Assembly: GCA_021413665.1 (NCBI GenBank)
Contig: JAIOPW010000317.1
Span: forward strand, 1-22,416
DNA length: 22,416 nucleotides
From: Rhodocyclales bacterium
Lineage (GTDB): Bacteria > Pseudomonadota > Gammaproteobacteria > Burkholderiales > Rhodocyclaceae
Direction: 5' to 3'
Shown here: positions 1 through 7,725 of the stretch, piece after piece
Position numbering within the stretch: the stretch's first letter is position 1
How the letters are laid out: every line of letters begins with the position of its first letter
Notes under the pieces: model-generated
Databases searched by the model: none
Told to the model about the DNA's origin: nothing
Seen by the model: only the letters and a program-made list of their open reading frames with translations
Made by a program: the position numbers and the translations under genes

Positions 1-2918
1 GCGGCGAGGTTGACCGGGCCGAGGGTTTCGATCTCGGCCGTGAGCTGCGCGATCTCGCCTTGCAGGACGCTGTCCTTGATCCGCTCGGCGCCGCCGGCGT
101 TGAGTTCGTCGAGGAAGGGCGCTTCGTCCTCTGCGGACAGCACATGGACCTCGGCCAGCCGTTCGCGAAACTGTTCCTCGTTCATCTGGGCGGCCTGCGC
201 CTTGAGCCGCAGGTCGTTGATCTTGTCGCGCAGCGGAACAACGCCCTGCTCCAGCTTGAGGCGCTGCTCGTCGAGGCTGCGCAGGTCCGAGGCCGCGGAC
301 TCGAGCACATTTCGCCGTTCCGCCAGCGCCGACTCCTTGCCCTGCCTGGCGTCGAGCGCGGCGTGCAACTGCTCCCGCAGGACACTGTCGCTGATGCCGG
401 CGACTTCGGTGCGCGCGGCGGCGGTTTCGCCTTCGATGCGCTGCAACTGGCTGGTCGCCGTGGCGGCGGCGCGCGCGTTGTCTTCGAGCTTCGACAGACA
501 TTCGCGTTCGGAGAAGCCGGCCTCCTGCGCTTCGCGCCCGAGCTGGATTTCCAGGGCACGCGCCTCGCGCAGGGCGACATCCTTCTGGCGATGGACGTCC
601 AGCGCCTGTTCGAGGCGCTGGCGTACGCCGGCCAGGCGCTCGCCCTGCTGCCTGCCTTCGTTCTCGGCACGCTCGCGACGGGCCTGTTCGGTTTCTTCCT
701 GGCGCTTGAGTTCCGCCAGGTCGCGATCGATCTGCGCCGAGCGTTCCTCGAAACGGGTTTGCGCCTGGGCCAGCTTGAGGGCGTCGACCTGCGCCGCGTG
801 GAAAGCCTGCTGCGCTTCCTGCATGGCGCGCCGCGCGGCGCTGAGCTGGCTCTGGCTGTCGGCGAGGTGCTGTTCCGCCGCGCGCTGTACTTCGCGCGCC
901 GCATCCTCGGCGGCGGCACGGTCGGCGAGCAGTCCGGCCAGTTCGTCGATCTCGCGCTGGCGCTCGATCACGCCGTGGGTCTTGGCATCCGGCACGTAGA
1001 GCGTCAGGCCGCCCGGCGTCAGCACATGGCCGGCACGCGACACGCGCTGTCCCGCCGCCAGCGGCAATTCGGTTGCGAGGTCGTCGGCGACGGCGACGCC
1101 GGCCAGCCACTCGTCGAGCACCCCGGCCCAGCGCGGGTCGTCACAGCGCACCTTGCTGCGCAGGCTGTCCGCCGCTGCCGGCGCTGCCGTCGGGTTTCCG
1201 GCCAGCGCCAGCGTCAGAATTGCCGGCGGCGGGTCAATTACCGCCGCACGCAAGCTGTCGACGTCGGCGACCAGCGCCGAGAAGCGTTCGCGCAGCACCG
1301 CCTCGACCGCGGTTTCCCAGCCGGCCTCGACCTGGATCGCCTGCCACAGCGGCTTGGCATCGGCGAGATTGCGCGCCTTGAGCCAGTCGCCGATCTCGCC
1401 GCTTTGCGCCACCTTGGCCTGCAACTGCGCCAGCGCGTCGTGGCGGGCACGGGTTTCGGTCAGGCTGCGGTGCGCCGCTTGCAACGCTTCGCGCGCCGCG
1501 CGCAGTTGCGCCTCGGCCGCGGGTATGGCCGCCTGCAACGCCGTCAGCTTTTCCTGGGCCACGGCCAGCGCGGCCTCGGCGCGCTGTTCGCTTTCCTTCG
1601 ACATCGCCAGCAGCGCCGGATCCGGCGCACCGAGGGCCAGCCTGTCCTGCTCCAGCCGGGTGCGACGCTGCACCAGGTTTTCCAGTGCGCGCAACGCATG
1701 GCCCTTGTCGGCTTCCGCCAGGCGCAGCGCCTGTTCGGCTTCGCTCAAACCGCGGCGCGCCTCGGTGACCTCGCCGCCGGCGGACTGAACCGCATTCTCT
1801 GCATCGGGCAACTTCGCCGCCGCTTCGCCGTGGCGCGCGGCGGCGGTCGCCGCACGGGCACGGGCATTGTCGAGCAGTTGCTTCCAGCGTGCTTCGTCTT
1901 CCGCCAGTTGGCTGTTCTGCGTTCGCCAATGGGCGTCCTCGGCACCCAACTGGTCGAGGCGCGCTTCCAGCCGCGACCGCGAATCCCTCAGGTGGCCGAT
2001 TTCCGATTCGAGCCGGCTGACTTCCGAATTGGCCACGGCCATTTCCGTCTGCGCCGCGTGCAGCGTGTCCGAGGCCGAATAGTGGCTCTCGCGCGCATGC
2101 TCGACCCGTGCCTCGATTTCGCGCAGTTGCGCGGTCTCGGCTTCGACCCGGTTGATGGCTTCTTCGACCAGGCGCGACAGGCGCTGGTTGTCGTTCTTCG
2201 CATCGTTGCGCTTCTTGAGCCACAGCAGCGTCTGCTTGTGCGACACCTGCTGGTGCAGGCCGCGATACTGCTGGGCAACGGCCGCCTGGCCTTGCAGGTG
2301 GTTGACCTGGGCTTCCAGCTCGTTGCGGATGTCGTCGACGCGGGCGATGTTCTCGCGCGCATCCTCCAGGCGGTGCTCGGTTTCCTTGCGCCGTTCCTTG
2401 TACTTGGTGACGCCGGCCGCCTCTTCGAGGAAGAAGCGCAGCTCGTCGGGCTTGGCTTCGACGATGCGCGAGATCATGCCCTGGCCGATGATGGCGTAGG
2501 CGCGCGGACCCAGGCCGGTGCCGAGGAAAAGGTCGATCACGTCGCGCCGGCGCACGTGCAGGTTGTTGATGTAATAGCTGGAATTACCCTCGCGGTCGAG
2601 CACGCGCTTGACCGTGATCTCGGCGTACTGGCTCCACTGGCCGGCGGCGCGGCCCTCGGCGTTGTCGAAATACAGCTCGACGCTGGCGCGGCTGACTTCC
2701 TTGCGGTTGCCGGAGCCCTTGAAGATCACATCCTGGATCGACTCGCCGCGCAGTTCGGAGGCCTTCGACTCGCCCAGCACCCAGCGCACGGCATCGATGA
2801 TGTTGGACTTGCCGCAGCCGTTGGGGCCGACCACACCCGCCAGCTGGCCGGGAAAAAGCACGGTGGTGGGCTCGACAAAGGACTTGAAGCCCGAAAGTTT
2901 CAGCTTGTTTAGACGCAC
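1..2918 (-). CDS. smc: Chromosome segregation ATPase SMC (C-terminus off the left edge)
   Basis: Structural-maintenance-of-chromosomes ATPase; the homodimer organises the chromosome together with ScpA/ScpB. The frame stays open from a GTG at 2918 to the window edge, giving 972 residues of an expected roughly 1170. The N-terminus reads VRLNKLKLSGFKSFVEPTT and the Walker A motif GPNGCGKSN lies at residues 31-39. A long Ala/Glu/Arg/Gln-rich coiled coil follows. The hinge is at about residues 500-655 and ends near GVIERQREIDEL, as in proteobacterial SMCs; the returning coil then runs off the window. The C-terminal ABC signature and Walker B are therefore not visible. GTG is chosen because homologues begin M-R-L-x-K-[IL]-K-L at this point; there is no strong Shine-Dalgarno. 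A 950-codon open frame on the opposite strand is a high-GC shadow. Divergent from queF. Confidence 0.96.
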   Translation of the reverse strand, partial: MRLNKLKLSGFKSFVEPTTVLFPGQLAGVVGPNGCGKSNIIDAVRWVLGESKASELRGESIQDVIFKGSGNRKEVSRASVELYFDNAEGRAAGQWSQYAEITVKRVLDREGNSSYYINNLHVRRRDVIDLFLGTGLGPRAYAIIGQGMISRIVEAKPDELRFFLEEAAGVTKYKERRKETEHRLEDARENIARVDDIRNELEAQVNHLQGQAAVAQQYRGLHQQVSHKQTLLWLKKRNDAKNDNQRLSRLVEEAINRVEAETAQLREIEARVEHARESHYSASDTLHAAQTEMAVANSEVSRLESEIGHLRDSRSRLEARLDQLGAEDAHWRTQNSQLAEDEARWKQLLDNARARAATAAARHGEAAAKLPDAENAVQSAGGEVTEARRGLSEAEQALRLAEADKGHALRALENLVQRRTRLEQDRLALGAPDPALLAMSKESEQRAEAALAVAQEKLTALQAAIPAAEAQLRAAREALQAAHRSLTETRARHDALAQLQAKVAQSGEIGDWLKARNLADAKPLWQAIQVEAGWETAVEAVLRERFSALVADVDSLRAAVIDPPPAILTLALAGNPTAAPAAADSLRSKVRCDDPRWAGVLDEWLAGVAVADDLATELPLAAGQRVSRAGHVLTPGGLTLYVPDAKTHGVIERQREIDELAGLLADRAAAEDAAREVQRAAEQHLADSQSQLSAARRAMQEAQQAFHAAQVDALKLAQAQTRFEERSAQIDRDLAELKRQEETEQARRERAENEGRQQGERLAGVRQRLEQALDVHRQKDVALREARALEIQLGREAQEAGFSERECLSKLEDNARAAATATSQLQRIEGETAAARTEVAGISDSVLREQLHAALDARQGKESALAERRNVLESAASDLRSLDEQRLKLEQGVVPLRDKINDLRLKAQAAQMNEEQFRERLAEVHVLSAEDEAPFLDELNAGGAERIKDSVLQGEIAQLTAEIETLGPVNLA

Positions 2919-2968
2919 AGGAATGAACCGGAAGAATGATCGCGAAAGGGAAGCTTTGACGCTGCGCC

Positions 2969-2976
2969 ATTATAAT
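2969..2976. promoter_or_regulatory. Candidate shared -10 element between smc and queF
   Basis: The only AT-rich patch between the divergent smc and queF starts is ATTATAAT, which reads the same on both strands. It therefore presents a perfect TATAAT -10 box in each direction. The plus-strand box (2971-2976) is 33 bases before the queF ATG, and the minus-strand box (2974-2969) is 50 bases before the smc GTG. I see no good -35 box at 16-18 bp spacing on either strand. This is a candidate only. Confidence 0.45.
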
Positions 2977-3009
2977 CTGTCCCGCCCCTCTTACCCGCAT
3001 CCATACAGC

Positions 3010-3441
3010 ATGCCAAAGCCCGCCATCCAGACCCGCCCGAAGGCCCTGGAAACCTTCGCCAACCCCGCACCGCACAGGGATTACCAGATCCACATGGAAA
3101 TCCCGGAATTCACCTGCCTCTGTCCCAAGACCGGGCAGCCGGATTTTGCCGTGCTGACGCTGGATTACATCGCCGACAAGGTCTGCGTCGAGCTCAAAAG
3201 CCTGAAGCTCTACGTCTGGAGCTTTCGCGACGAGGGGCATTTCCACGAGGACGTCGCCAATCGCATCCTCGACGACCTGGTGAAAGCCACCCGGCCGCGC
3301 TTCATGCGACTCACGGCGCGCTTCTACGTGCGCGGCGGCATTTTCACCAATGTCGTCGCGGAACACCGCAAGAAGGGCTGGAAGCCGGCGGCCCGGATAG
3401 AACTGGCCGAGTTCTCGCCACAGTCGAACACGCGTGGCTGA
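3010..3441 (+). CDS. queF: NADPH-dependent 7-cyano-7-deazaguanine reductase (preQ0 reductase), short type
   Basis: Cytosolic enzyme of queuosine biosynthesis that reduces the nitrile of preQ0 to the aminomethyl group of preQ1 using NADPH. The 143-aa length matches the single-domain type I subfamily. Catalytic Cys38 and Asp45 sit in CLCPKTGQPDFA and align with Cys55 and Asp62 of the Bacillus subtilis enzyme. The family signature E-[SL]-K-[SA]-x-K-[LY]-[YFW] appears as ELKSLKLY at 61-68, followed by FRDEGHFHE, which carries the substrate-binding Glu. The open frame extends upstream to 2608 but runs antisense into smc. The ATG at 3010 gives the normal family N-terminus, although no clear Shine-Dalgarno precedes it. 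The gene is monocistronic here and converges on the crotonase gene downstream. Confidence 0.96.
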   Translation: MPKPAIQTRPKALETFANPAPHRDYQIHMEIPEFTCLCPKTGQPDFAVLTLDYIADKVCVELKSLKLYVWSFRDEGHFHEDVANRILDDLVKATRPRFMRLTARFYVRGGIFTNVVAEHRKKGWKPAARIELAEFSPQSNTRG

Positions 3442-3492
3442 GGCGGTCGCGCCTCGTGTGCGCCCTCACGCGAACGACGGGATCACATTTGA

Positions 3493-3504
3493 TGCCAATT
3501 GGCA
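3493..3504. repeat. 12-bp perfect palindrome in the queF/crotonase intergenic gap
   Basis: TGCCAATTGGCA is a perfect 12-bp palindrome in the 144-bp gap between the convergent queF and crotonase genes. A second small inverted repeat, GGTCA-AAAA-TGACC, lies at 3539-3552. Neither is followed by a T-run, so a rho-independent terminator is not supported. Their role is unknown. Confidence 0.35.
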
Positions 3505-3585
3505 CGCAATGAGTCCACATTCTCCGGGAGTCGCGTCAGGTCAAAAATGACCGCGCGCGGAACACCGGTCAATCCGACCTTCCGC

Positions 3586-4344
3586 CTACCCTCTCTTCCC
3601 CTTCAGGAAGCTGCCGATACGGGCGGCGATCTCGGGGCTGGTCTGGGTCAGGCCGGCGGCGAGCGACTCGACGTAGAAGCCGTCGTCGGTGGACATGTTG
3701 CTGATGCGCTGGATGGCGGTGACCATCGCGTAGTTGGCCATCGGCGTGTTCTCGGCGATGCGCAGGGCGAGTTCCTGCGCCTTGGCCATGCCGGCGCCCT
3801 CCTCCACCAGGTAATGCGACAGCCCGAGTTGCTGTCCGTCTTCGGCCTTGTAGATGCGGCCGGTCAGCATCATCTCGCACATGCGGCCCTGGCCGATGAT
3901 GCGCGCCACGCGCACCGAGGCGCCGCCGCCGACGAATATGCCGTGGCGGCCTTCCGGCAACTGGTACATGGCCGAGGGCTCGGCGACGCGCACGTGCGCC
4001 GCCGTCGCCAGCTCCAGGCCGCCGCCGATGACGGCGCCTTGCAGCACGGCGATGACCGGCGTGCCCGACATCTGGATGCGGCTGAACACGCGCTGCCAGC
4101 CCTGCGAATGCTTCATGACGGCAAAGGGCTCGCGATGCTGGTGCTCGGAAAGATCGAGTCCGGCACAGAAATGATTGCCTTCGCCGGCCAGGATCACCGC
4201 GCGCGTGTCTTCCGGCATCGCATCCCACGCCTTTTCCAGGGCGGCCAAGAGGCGGTCGCTGATGGCGTTGCGCTTGGCCGGACGCGCCAGCATGATGGTA
4301 TAGATGCCGTCCGCGGACGATGCTTTTACGAGATGCTCGGTCAC
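3586..4344 (-). CDS. Enoyl-CoA hydratase/isomerase (crotonase) paired with the feruloyl-CoA-synthase-like gene
   Basis: A 252-aa crotonase-fold enzyme acting on an acyl-CoA thioester. Oxyanion-hole segments are visible (HFCAGLDL at about 58-65; QGAVIGGGLE at 102-111). Both glutamates used by classical enoyl-CoA hydratases are kept: Glu111 in GGGLELA and Glu131 in QLPEGRHG. The start is the GTG at 4344, which follows AAGGATCATGAA and lies 11 bases after the ligase stop at 4356. The open frame continues upstream, but only as an out-of-frame shadow of the ligase. Tight coupling to a feruloyl-CoA-synthase-type ligase suggests hydration, or hydration plus retro-aldol cleavage, of the CoA ester the ligase makes. 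It is not a close match to classic feruloyl-CoA hydratase/lyase as I remember it, so the substrate is uncertain. Confidence 0.85.
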   Translation of the reverse strand: MTEHLVKASSADGIYTIMLARPAKRNAISDRLLAALEKAWDAMPEDTRAVILAGEGNHFCAGLDLSEHQHREPFAVMKHSQGWQRVFSRIQMSGTPVIAVLQGAVIGGGLELATAAHVRVAEPSAMYQLPEGRHGIFVGGGASVRVARIIGQGRMCEMMLTGRIYKAEDGQQLGLSHYLVEEGAGMAKAQELALRIAENTPMANYAMVTAIQRISNMSTDDGFYVESLAAGLTQTSPEIAARIGSFLKGKRG

Positions 4345-4355
4345 TTCATGATCCT

Positions 4356-6230
4356 TCAGCTTGCGCCCAGCGTGATGACGCCGCTGTCGATTTCGTCGGA
4401 ATACAAATGCACCACCAGGTCGGCGCGGCGCGTCAGCACCGCCCGCTGGTTGATGTAGCCCTTGTCGGTAATTTCGCCGGCCTCGGTGGAGGGCGGCTCG
4501 GCCATCAGCAGCAGCCGCGCCGGATAGGTGCTCGAACCGCCGCCTTCGCGCTTCATGCGCACCAGGCCCTCGCGCACCCGCTCCTTGACCATCGGATGCC
4601 GCAGCACCTGGTCGGCCGGCGCATCGGTGGGCAATCCCGCCAGTCGCCGGCATTCGGACATGTTGGGGAAGACCAGGAAGCCGATCTCGTCGCGGTCGTG
4701 CCCCGTCACCACGATGTCCTGCGCCACCGGCGACAGCGCGTCGATGCCGGCCACGCGCAGGCTGCCGACATGCACCCAGGTGCCGGTCAGCAGCTTGAAA
4801 TCCTCCGCCACGCGGCCGTCGAAGAGCAGGCCCTGCTCCGGCTTTTTCGGATCGACGAACTCGACGGCGTCGCCGATGATGTAGTAGCCCTCGTCGTCGA
4901 ACGCTTCCTCGGTCAGCCTGGGCTGCTTCCAGTAGCCGGGAAACACGTTCGGCCCCTTGACGCGGACTTCCAGCTTGTCGGCCACCGGCACCAGCTTGAG
5001 TTCGGTACCGGGAATCGGCACACCGATGACTCAGGAGCGCACGGCCTGGAAGTGGCAGTCGGTGGCGGCCGGTGCCGTTTCCGTCGAGCCCCAGGACGAC
5101 AGCATGGTGACGGGCTCGCCCAGTTCCATGCGCGCAAGGCGGTCGAGTTCTTCCCACAGGTGTTGCGGCAAGGCCGCGCCGGCGTAGAAAATGATCTGCA
5201 GGCGGGAAAAGAAATTCTTGCGCAGGGCGGCGTTGTCGCGCAACAGCGGCACCAGCATGTCGTAGGCGCGCGGCACGCTGAAATATTGCGTCGGCGCAAT
5301 GTCGGTGAGGTTCTTCACAGTCTTTTCCAGCAGCCCCGGCGCCGGCTTGCCGCCGTCGATGTAGAAGCTGCCACCCCAGCACAGAACCTTGTTGAAGCAG
5401 TAGTTGCCGCCGAAGACATGGCTCCACGGCAGCCAGTCGACGATCACCGGCCGCTGAATCGCCATGAAGGGCCAGATCTGCGCATTGGCTTCCTGGTTCG
5501 AGCACATCATGCGCTGGGTGGTGATCACGGCTTTCGGCGTGCCGATCGATCCCGAGGTGAACAGGAACTTGGCAATGGTGTCGGGCGTCACCGCCTCGAA
5601 GGCGCGCCTCACCGCCGCATATTTTCCTGTCGGGTCGACACCCGCCTGTTCCATCGCGGCAAAGGCATGGGTGCCCGCTTGCGGCTGGCTATTGCCGCCG
5701 GCGATGACGACGCCGTCGTGCAATGCCTTCACCGCTTCGATCGCCGGCATGAAGCGTTCGATCGGGTCGGCAAAGATCACGCCCGGGCGCAGCAGGTCGA
5801 CGTTGGCCTTGAGCTTGGCGAAATCCCTGGACAGCAGCGAATTGCCCGGCGATACGGCGCAGTGGGGAACGCCGATGTGCAGGCAGGCCAGCATCAGTAG
5901 CGCATGCTCGACGCCGTTGTCGGACAGCACCATGACCGGCCGCTCGGCCGACAGCCCGAGCCCGAGCAGCGCGTTGGCGATTGCCTTGACGCGCGCCAGC
6001 GCCTGTCCATAGCTCACTTTCGCCCATTCGCCATCCGCGCCGCGCTCGGCGAGAAAAACCGTGTCGGGCGTTTCGCTGGCCCAGCGTTCCAGCCACTCGC
6101 CGCTGCAACGCAACGAACTCGGCGGCAGGGCAATGGCCGAGCGCATGCGCCGGCTGCCATCGGGACGGGTTTCGAGGATGACGGACGGAGCGGCGAACAG
6201 GTCCGCGGGTTTTCTTGCGATACGACTCAT
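4356..6230 (-). pseudogene. Feruloyl-CoA-synthase-like AMP-dependent acid-CoA ligase, interrupted by an in-frame TGA
   Basis: An ANL-superfamily ligase that would activate a (probably aromatic) carboxylic acid to its CoA ester through an acyl-AMP. It is read as one 624-codon frame from the ATG at 6230, preceded by GGGAGG 8 bases upstream, to the stop at 4356. Codon 400 is TGA (5033-5031). Both sides stay in the same frame and align with the feruloyl-CoA synthase family. Visible motifs: P-loop TSGSIGTPK at 225-233, where Ile replaces the usual Thr; LSSWGSTETAP at 378-387; after the stop, YYIIGD, FDGRVAEDFKLLTGTW and the C-terminal EITDKGYINQRAV, whose Lys is the adenylation lysine. Homologues have Gly at codon 400 (S-G-V-I-G), so GGA to TGA is the simplest explanation. 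A recent pseudogene, strain variation or a base-call error cannot be told apart here. Unless the stop is read through, the product lacks its C-terminal domain. Confidence 0.88.
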
Positions 6231-6391
6231 GGACGAGGCCTCCCGGATATCGCGGCTCTGGACAATTTGAAGAATTTGAGTGCGGGCCAACGCCCGTTTC
6301 ATCGACGTCAAGCGAAGCGGCCGCAAGCAAAACTGAAATCAGGCACTACGCCAGGCCATCGCCCCGCCGCGAGCGGTCGGGGTCGATGCCT

Positions 6392-6411
6392 GGGTAGCCG
6401 GTCGGCTATCC
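6392..6411 (-). terminator. Hairpin downstream of the binding-protein gene
   Basis: GGGTAGCC-GGTC-GGCTATCC forms an 8-bp stem with one G-T wobble and a 4-base loop. On the minus strand it starts about 20 bases after the binding-protein stop. There is no T-run, so it may attenuate or stabilise the transcript rather than end it. It lies in the 200-bp gap (6231-6430) before the ligase gene, in which I see no further gene. Confidence 0.35.
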
Positions 6412-6430
6412 GCCGATCGTCGAGCCGAAC

Positions 6431-7570
6431 CTACTTGAGGAGTTTCCAGTCGCCGTTCTCGATGGTGGCCATGACCGCGGCACGCCCGTCGAAGCCGTTG
6501 TGGTCCTTGGCCGACATGTTGAACACGCCATGCACGCCGGGTAGTTCCTTGACGTTTTCCAGGGCATCACGCAGCGCGACGCGGAACTCCATGGTGCCGG
6601 GCTTGGCCTTCTTCAGCGCCTCGGGTACGGCACGATTGAGCAGCAGGTAGGCATCCCAACCGTGGCCGCCGAAGGTGGAGCGGCTATGTGCGCCGTGGGC
6701 GCCCTCATACAGCTTGATGTACTCGAGCGATGCCTTCTTCGACGGATGGCTGTCCGCCAGTTGCTCCGCCAGCAGCATGGGACCGACCGGGAAGATGGTG
6801 CCCTCGACATTCTTGCCGCCGACCCGCAGGAAATCGCGGTTGGCGATGCCGTGGGTCTGGTAGAACTTGCCCTTGTAGCCGCGTTCGATCAGCGTCGCTT
6901 GCGGCAGCACGGCCGGCGTGCCGGAGCCGGCGATCAGGATCGCGTCCGGGTTCGCGGCGATCAGTTTGAGCGCCTGCCCGGTGACACTGGTATCGGCGCG
7001 CTGGTAAGCCTCGGACGCGGTGATCTTGATGCCCTTGGCTTCGGCCGCGCCCTGGATCGCCTTCAGCCAGAGTTGCCCGTAGGGATCGGCGTAGCCGATG
7101 AAGCCGATGGTCTTGACCTTGTTGGCGGCCATGTGGTCCGCAATCGCGATCGCCATCTGGGTGAAGTTCTGCGGCGTGGTGAACACCCAGGGCGCCTTGT
7201 CGCCCGCGGGCGGCAACGGCGCCATGGCGATCTGCGGGGTCTTCGTTTCGAACGCGACTTCGAGGATGGCCATCGAGCCCGGCGTCACCGTCGACCCGAT
7301 GATCGCATCGACCTTGTCCTCGCCGGTGAATTTGCGGGCATTCTTGACCGCCGTGCTGGGGTCGGTGGCATCGTCGAGCACGATGTACCTGACCTTCTCG
7401 CCGCCGACGGTTTGCGGCAACAGGGCAAAGGTGTTCTTTTCAGGAATGCCCAGTGATGCCGCCGGGCCGGTGGCCGAGACGCTGACGCCGATGGTGATGT
7501 CGGCCCAGGCGGCGCCGGCCGCAAATGCCAGTGCGAGTGCTTGTACCAATGCGAGTTTCTTAACTTTCAT
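6431..7570 (-). CDS. Periplasmic ABC-transporter substrate-binding protein (HAAT/LivJ-like), probably for an organic or aromatic acid
   Basis: A 379-aa type I periplasmic binding protein. A Sec signal peptide (MKVKKLALVQALALAFAAGA, ending AWA) is predicted to be cut after Ala23. The mature protein begins DITIGVSVSATGPAASLG, typical of the Leu/Ile/Val-binding family that also serves aromatic and carboxylate uptake. A very strong ribosome site (AGGAGGAGAC) abuts the ATG. It is the first gene of the minus-strand unit with the ligase and crotonase, and it faces the MarR gene. No permease or ATPase genes accompany it, so it must work with components encoded elsewhere. The neighbourhood suggests a substrate activated by the adjacent ligase, for example a hydroxycinnamate, by analogy with the binding protein CouP of Rhodopseudomonas palustris. 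That assignment is inference. Confidence 0.88.
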   Translation of the reverse strand: MKVKKLALVQALALAFAAGAAWADITIGVSVSATGPAASLGIPEKNTFALLPQTVGGEKVRYIVLDDATDPSTAVKNARKFTGEDKVDAIIGSTVTPGSMAILEVAFETKTPQIAMAPLPPAGDKAPWVFTTPQNFTQMAIAIADHMAANKVKTIGFIGYADPYGQLWLKAIQGAAEAKGIKITASEAYQRADTSVTGQALKLIAANPDAILIAGSGTPAVLPQATLIERGYKGKFYQTHGIANRDFLRVGGKNVEGTIFPVGPMLLAEQLADSHPSKKASLEYIKLYEGAHGAHSRSTFGGHGWDAYLLLNRAVPEALKKAKPGTMEFRVALRDALENVKELPGVHGVFNMSAKDHNGFDGRAAVMATIENGDWKLLK

Positions 7571-7636
7571 GTCTCCTCCTGTTATTTGTATGGTGTTCGC
7601 TCGCCAAGGATACGTCAGGCCTGAAGCGACCGGCCG

Positions 7637-7664
7637 ATTTTAGGTGACATTTGTTCGATGTCAA
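7637..7664 (-). promoter_or_regulatory. Sigma-70-like promoter for the binding-protein/ligase/crotonase unit
   Basis: On the minus strand, TTGACA (7664-7659), a 16-bp spacer and TAAAAT (7642-7637) give a perfect -35 and a 5/6 -10. The -10 lies 66 bases upstream of the binding-protein ATG. The MarR-type inverted repeat covers the spacer and the -35 box, so binding there would block RNA polymerase. Confidence 0.72.
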
Positions 7665-7666
7665 CT
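7642..7666. promoter_or_regulatory. Likely MarR operator (inverted repeat)
   Basis: TGACAT (7645-7650), a 7-base spacer and ATGTCA (7658-7663) form a perfect dyad. With one mismatch the arms extend to 9 bp (7642-7666). It overlaps the -35 and spacer of the minus-strand promoter and sits in the divergent region next to the marR-family gene. A second perfect inverted repeat, TGTTT-GAT-AAACA, follows at 7667-7679 on the marR side and may be a second site. Size and position suit a MarR dimer. Confidence 0.65.
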
Positions 7667-7725
7667 TGTTTGATAAACACCTACATGGCACACTTGGCGG
7701 AATTCCCTCGCCTCGAATCGCATCC

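Noticed and set aside
60..2912. A 950-codon open frame on the plus strand
   Set aside because: It is the exact codon-register antisense of smc. High-GC codon use avoids TTA, CTA and TCA, which keeps the opposite strand open. The protein resembles no family, while the minus strand encodes a clear SMC.
5031..5033. Selenocysteine at the ligase TGA
   Set aside because: The family has Gly here, not Cys, the position is not a redox site, and no obvious SECIS-like hairpin was seen just after it.
3586..5505. A 639-codon minus-strand frame that could suggest a fusion protein ending in the crotonase
   Set aside because: Everything above the GTG at 4344 is an out-of-frame reading of the ligase gene. 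Only the last 252 codons resemble a family.
7651..7725. An extended N-terminus for the MarR regulator from a TTG start
   Set aside because: It would place codons over the operator and promoter and add 25 residues not typical of the family.
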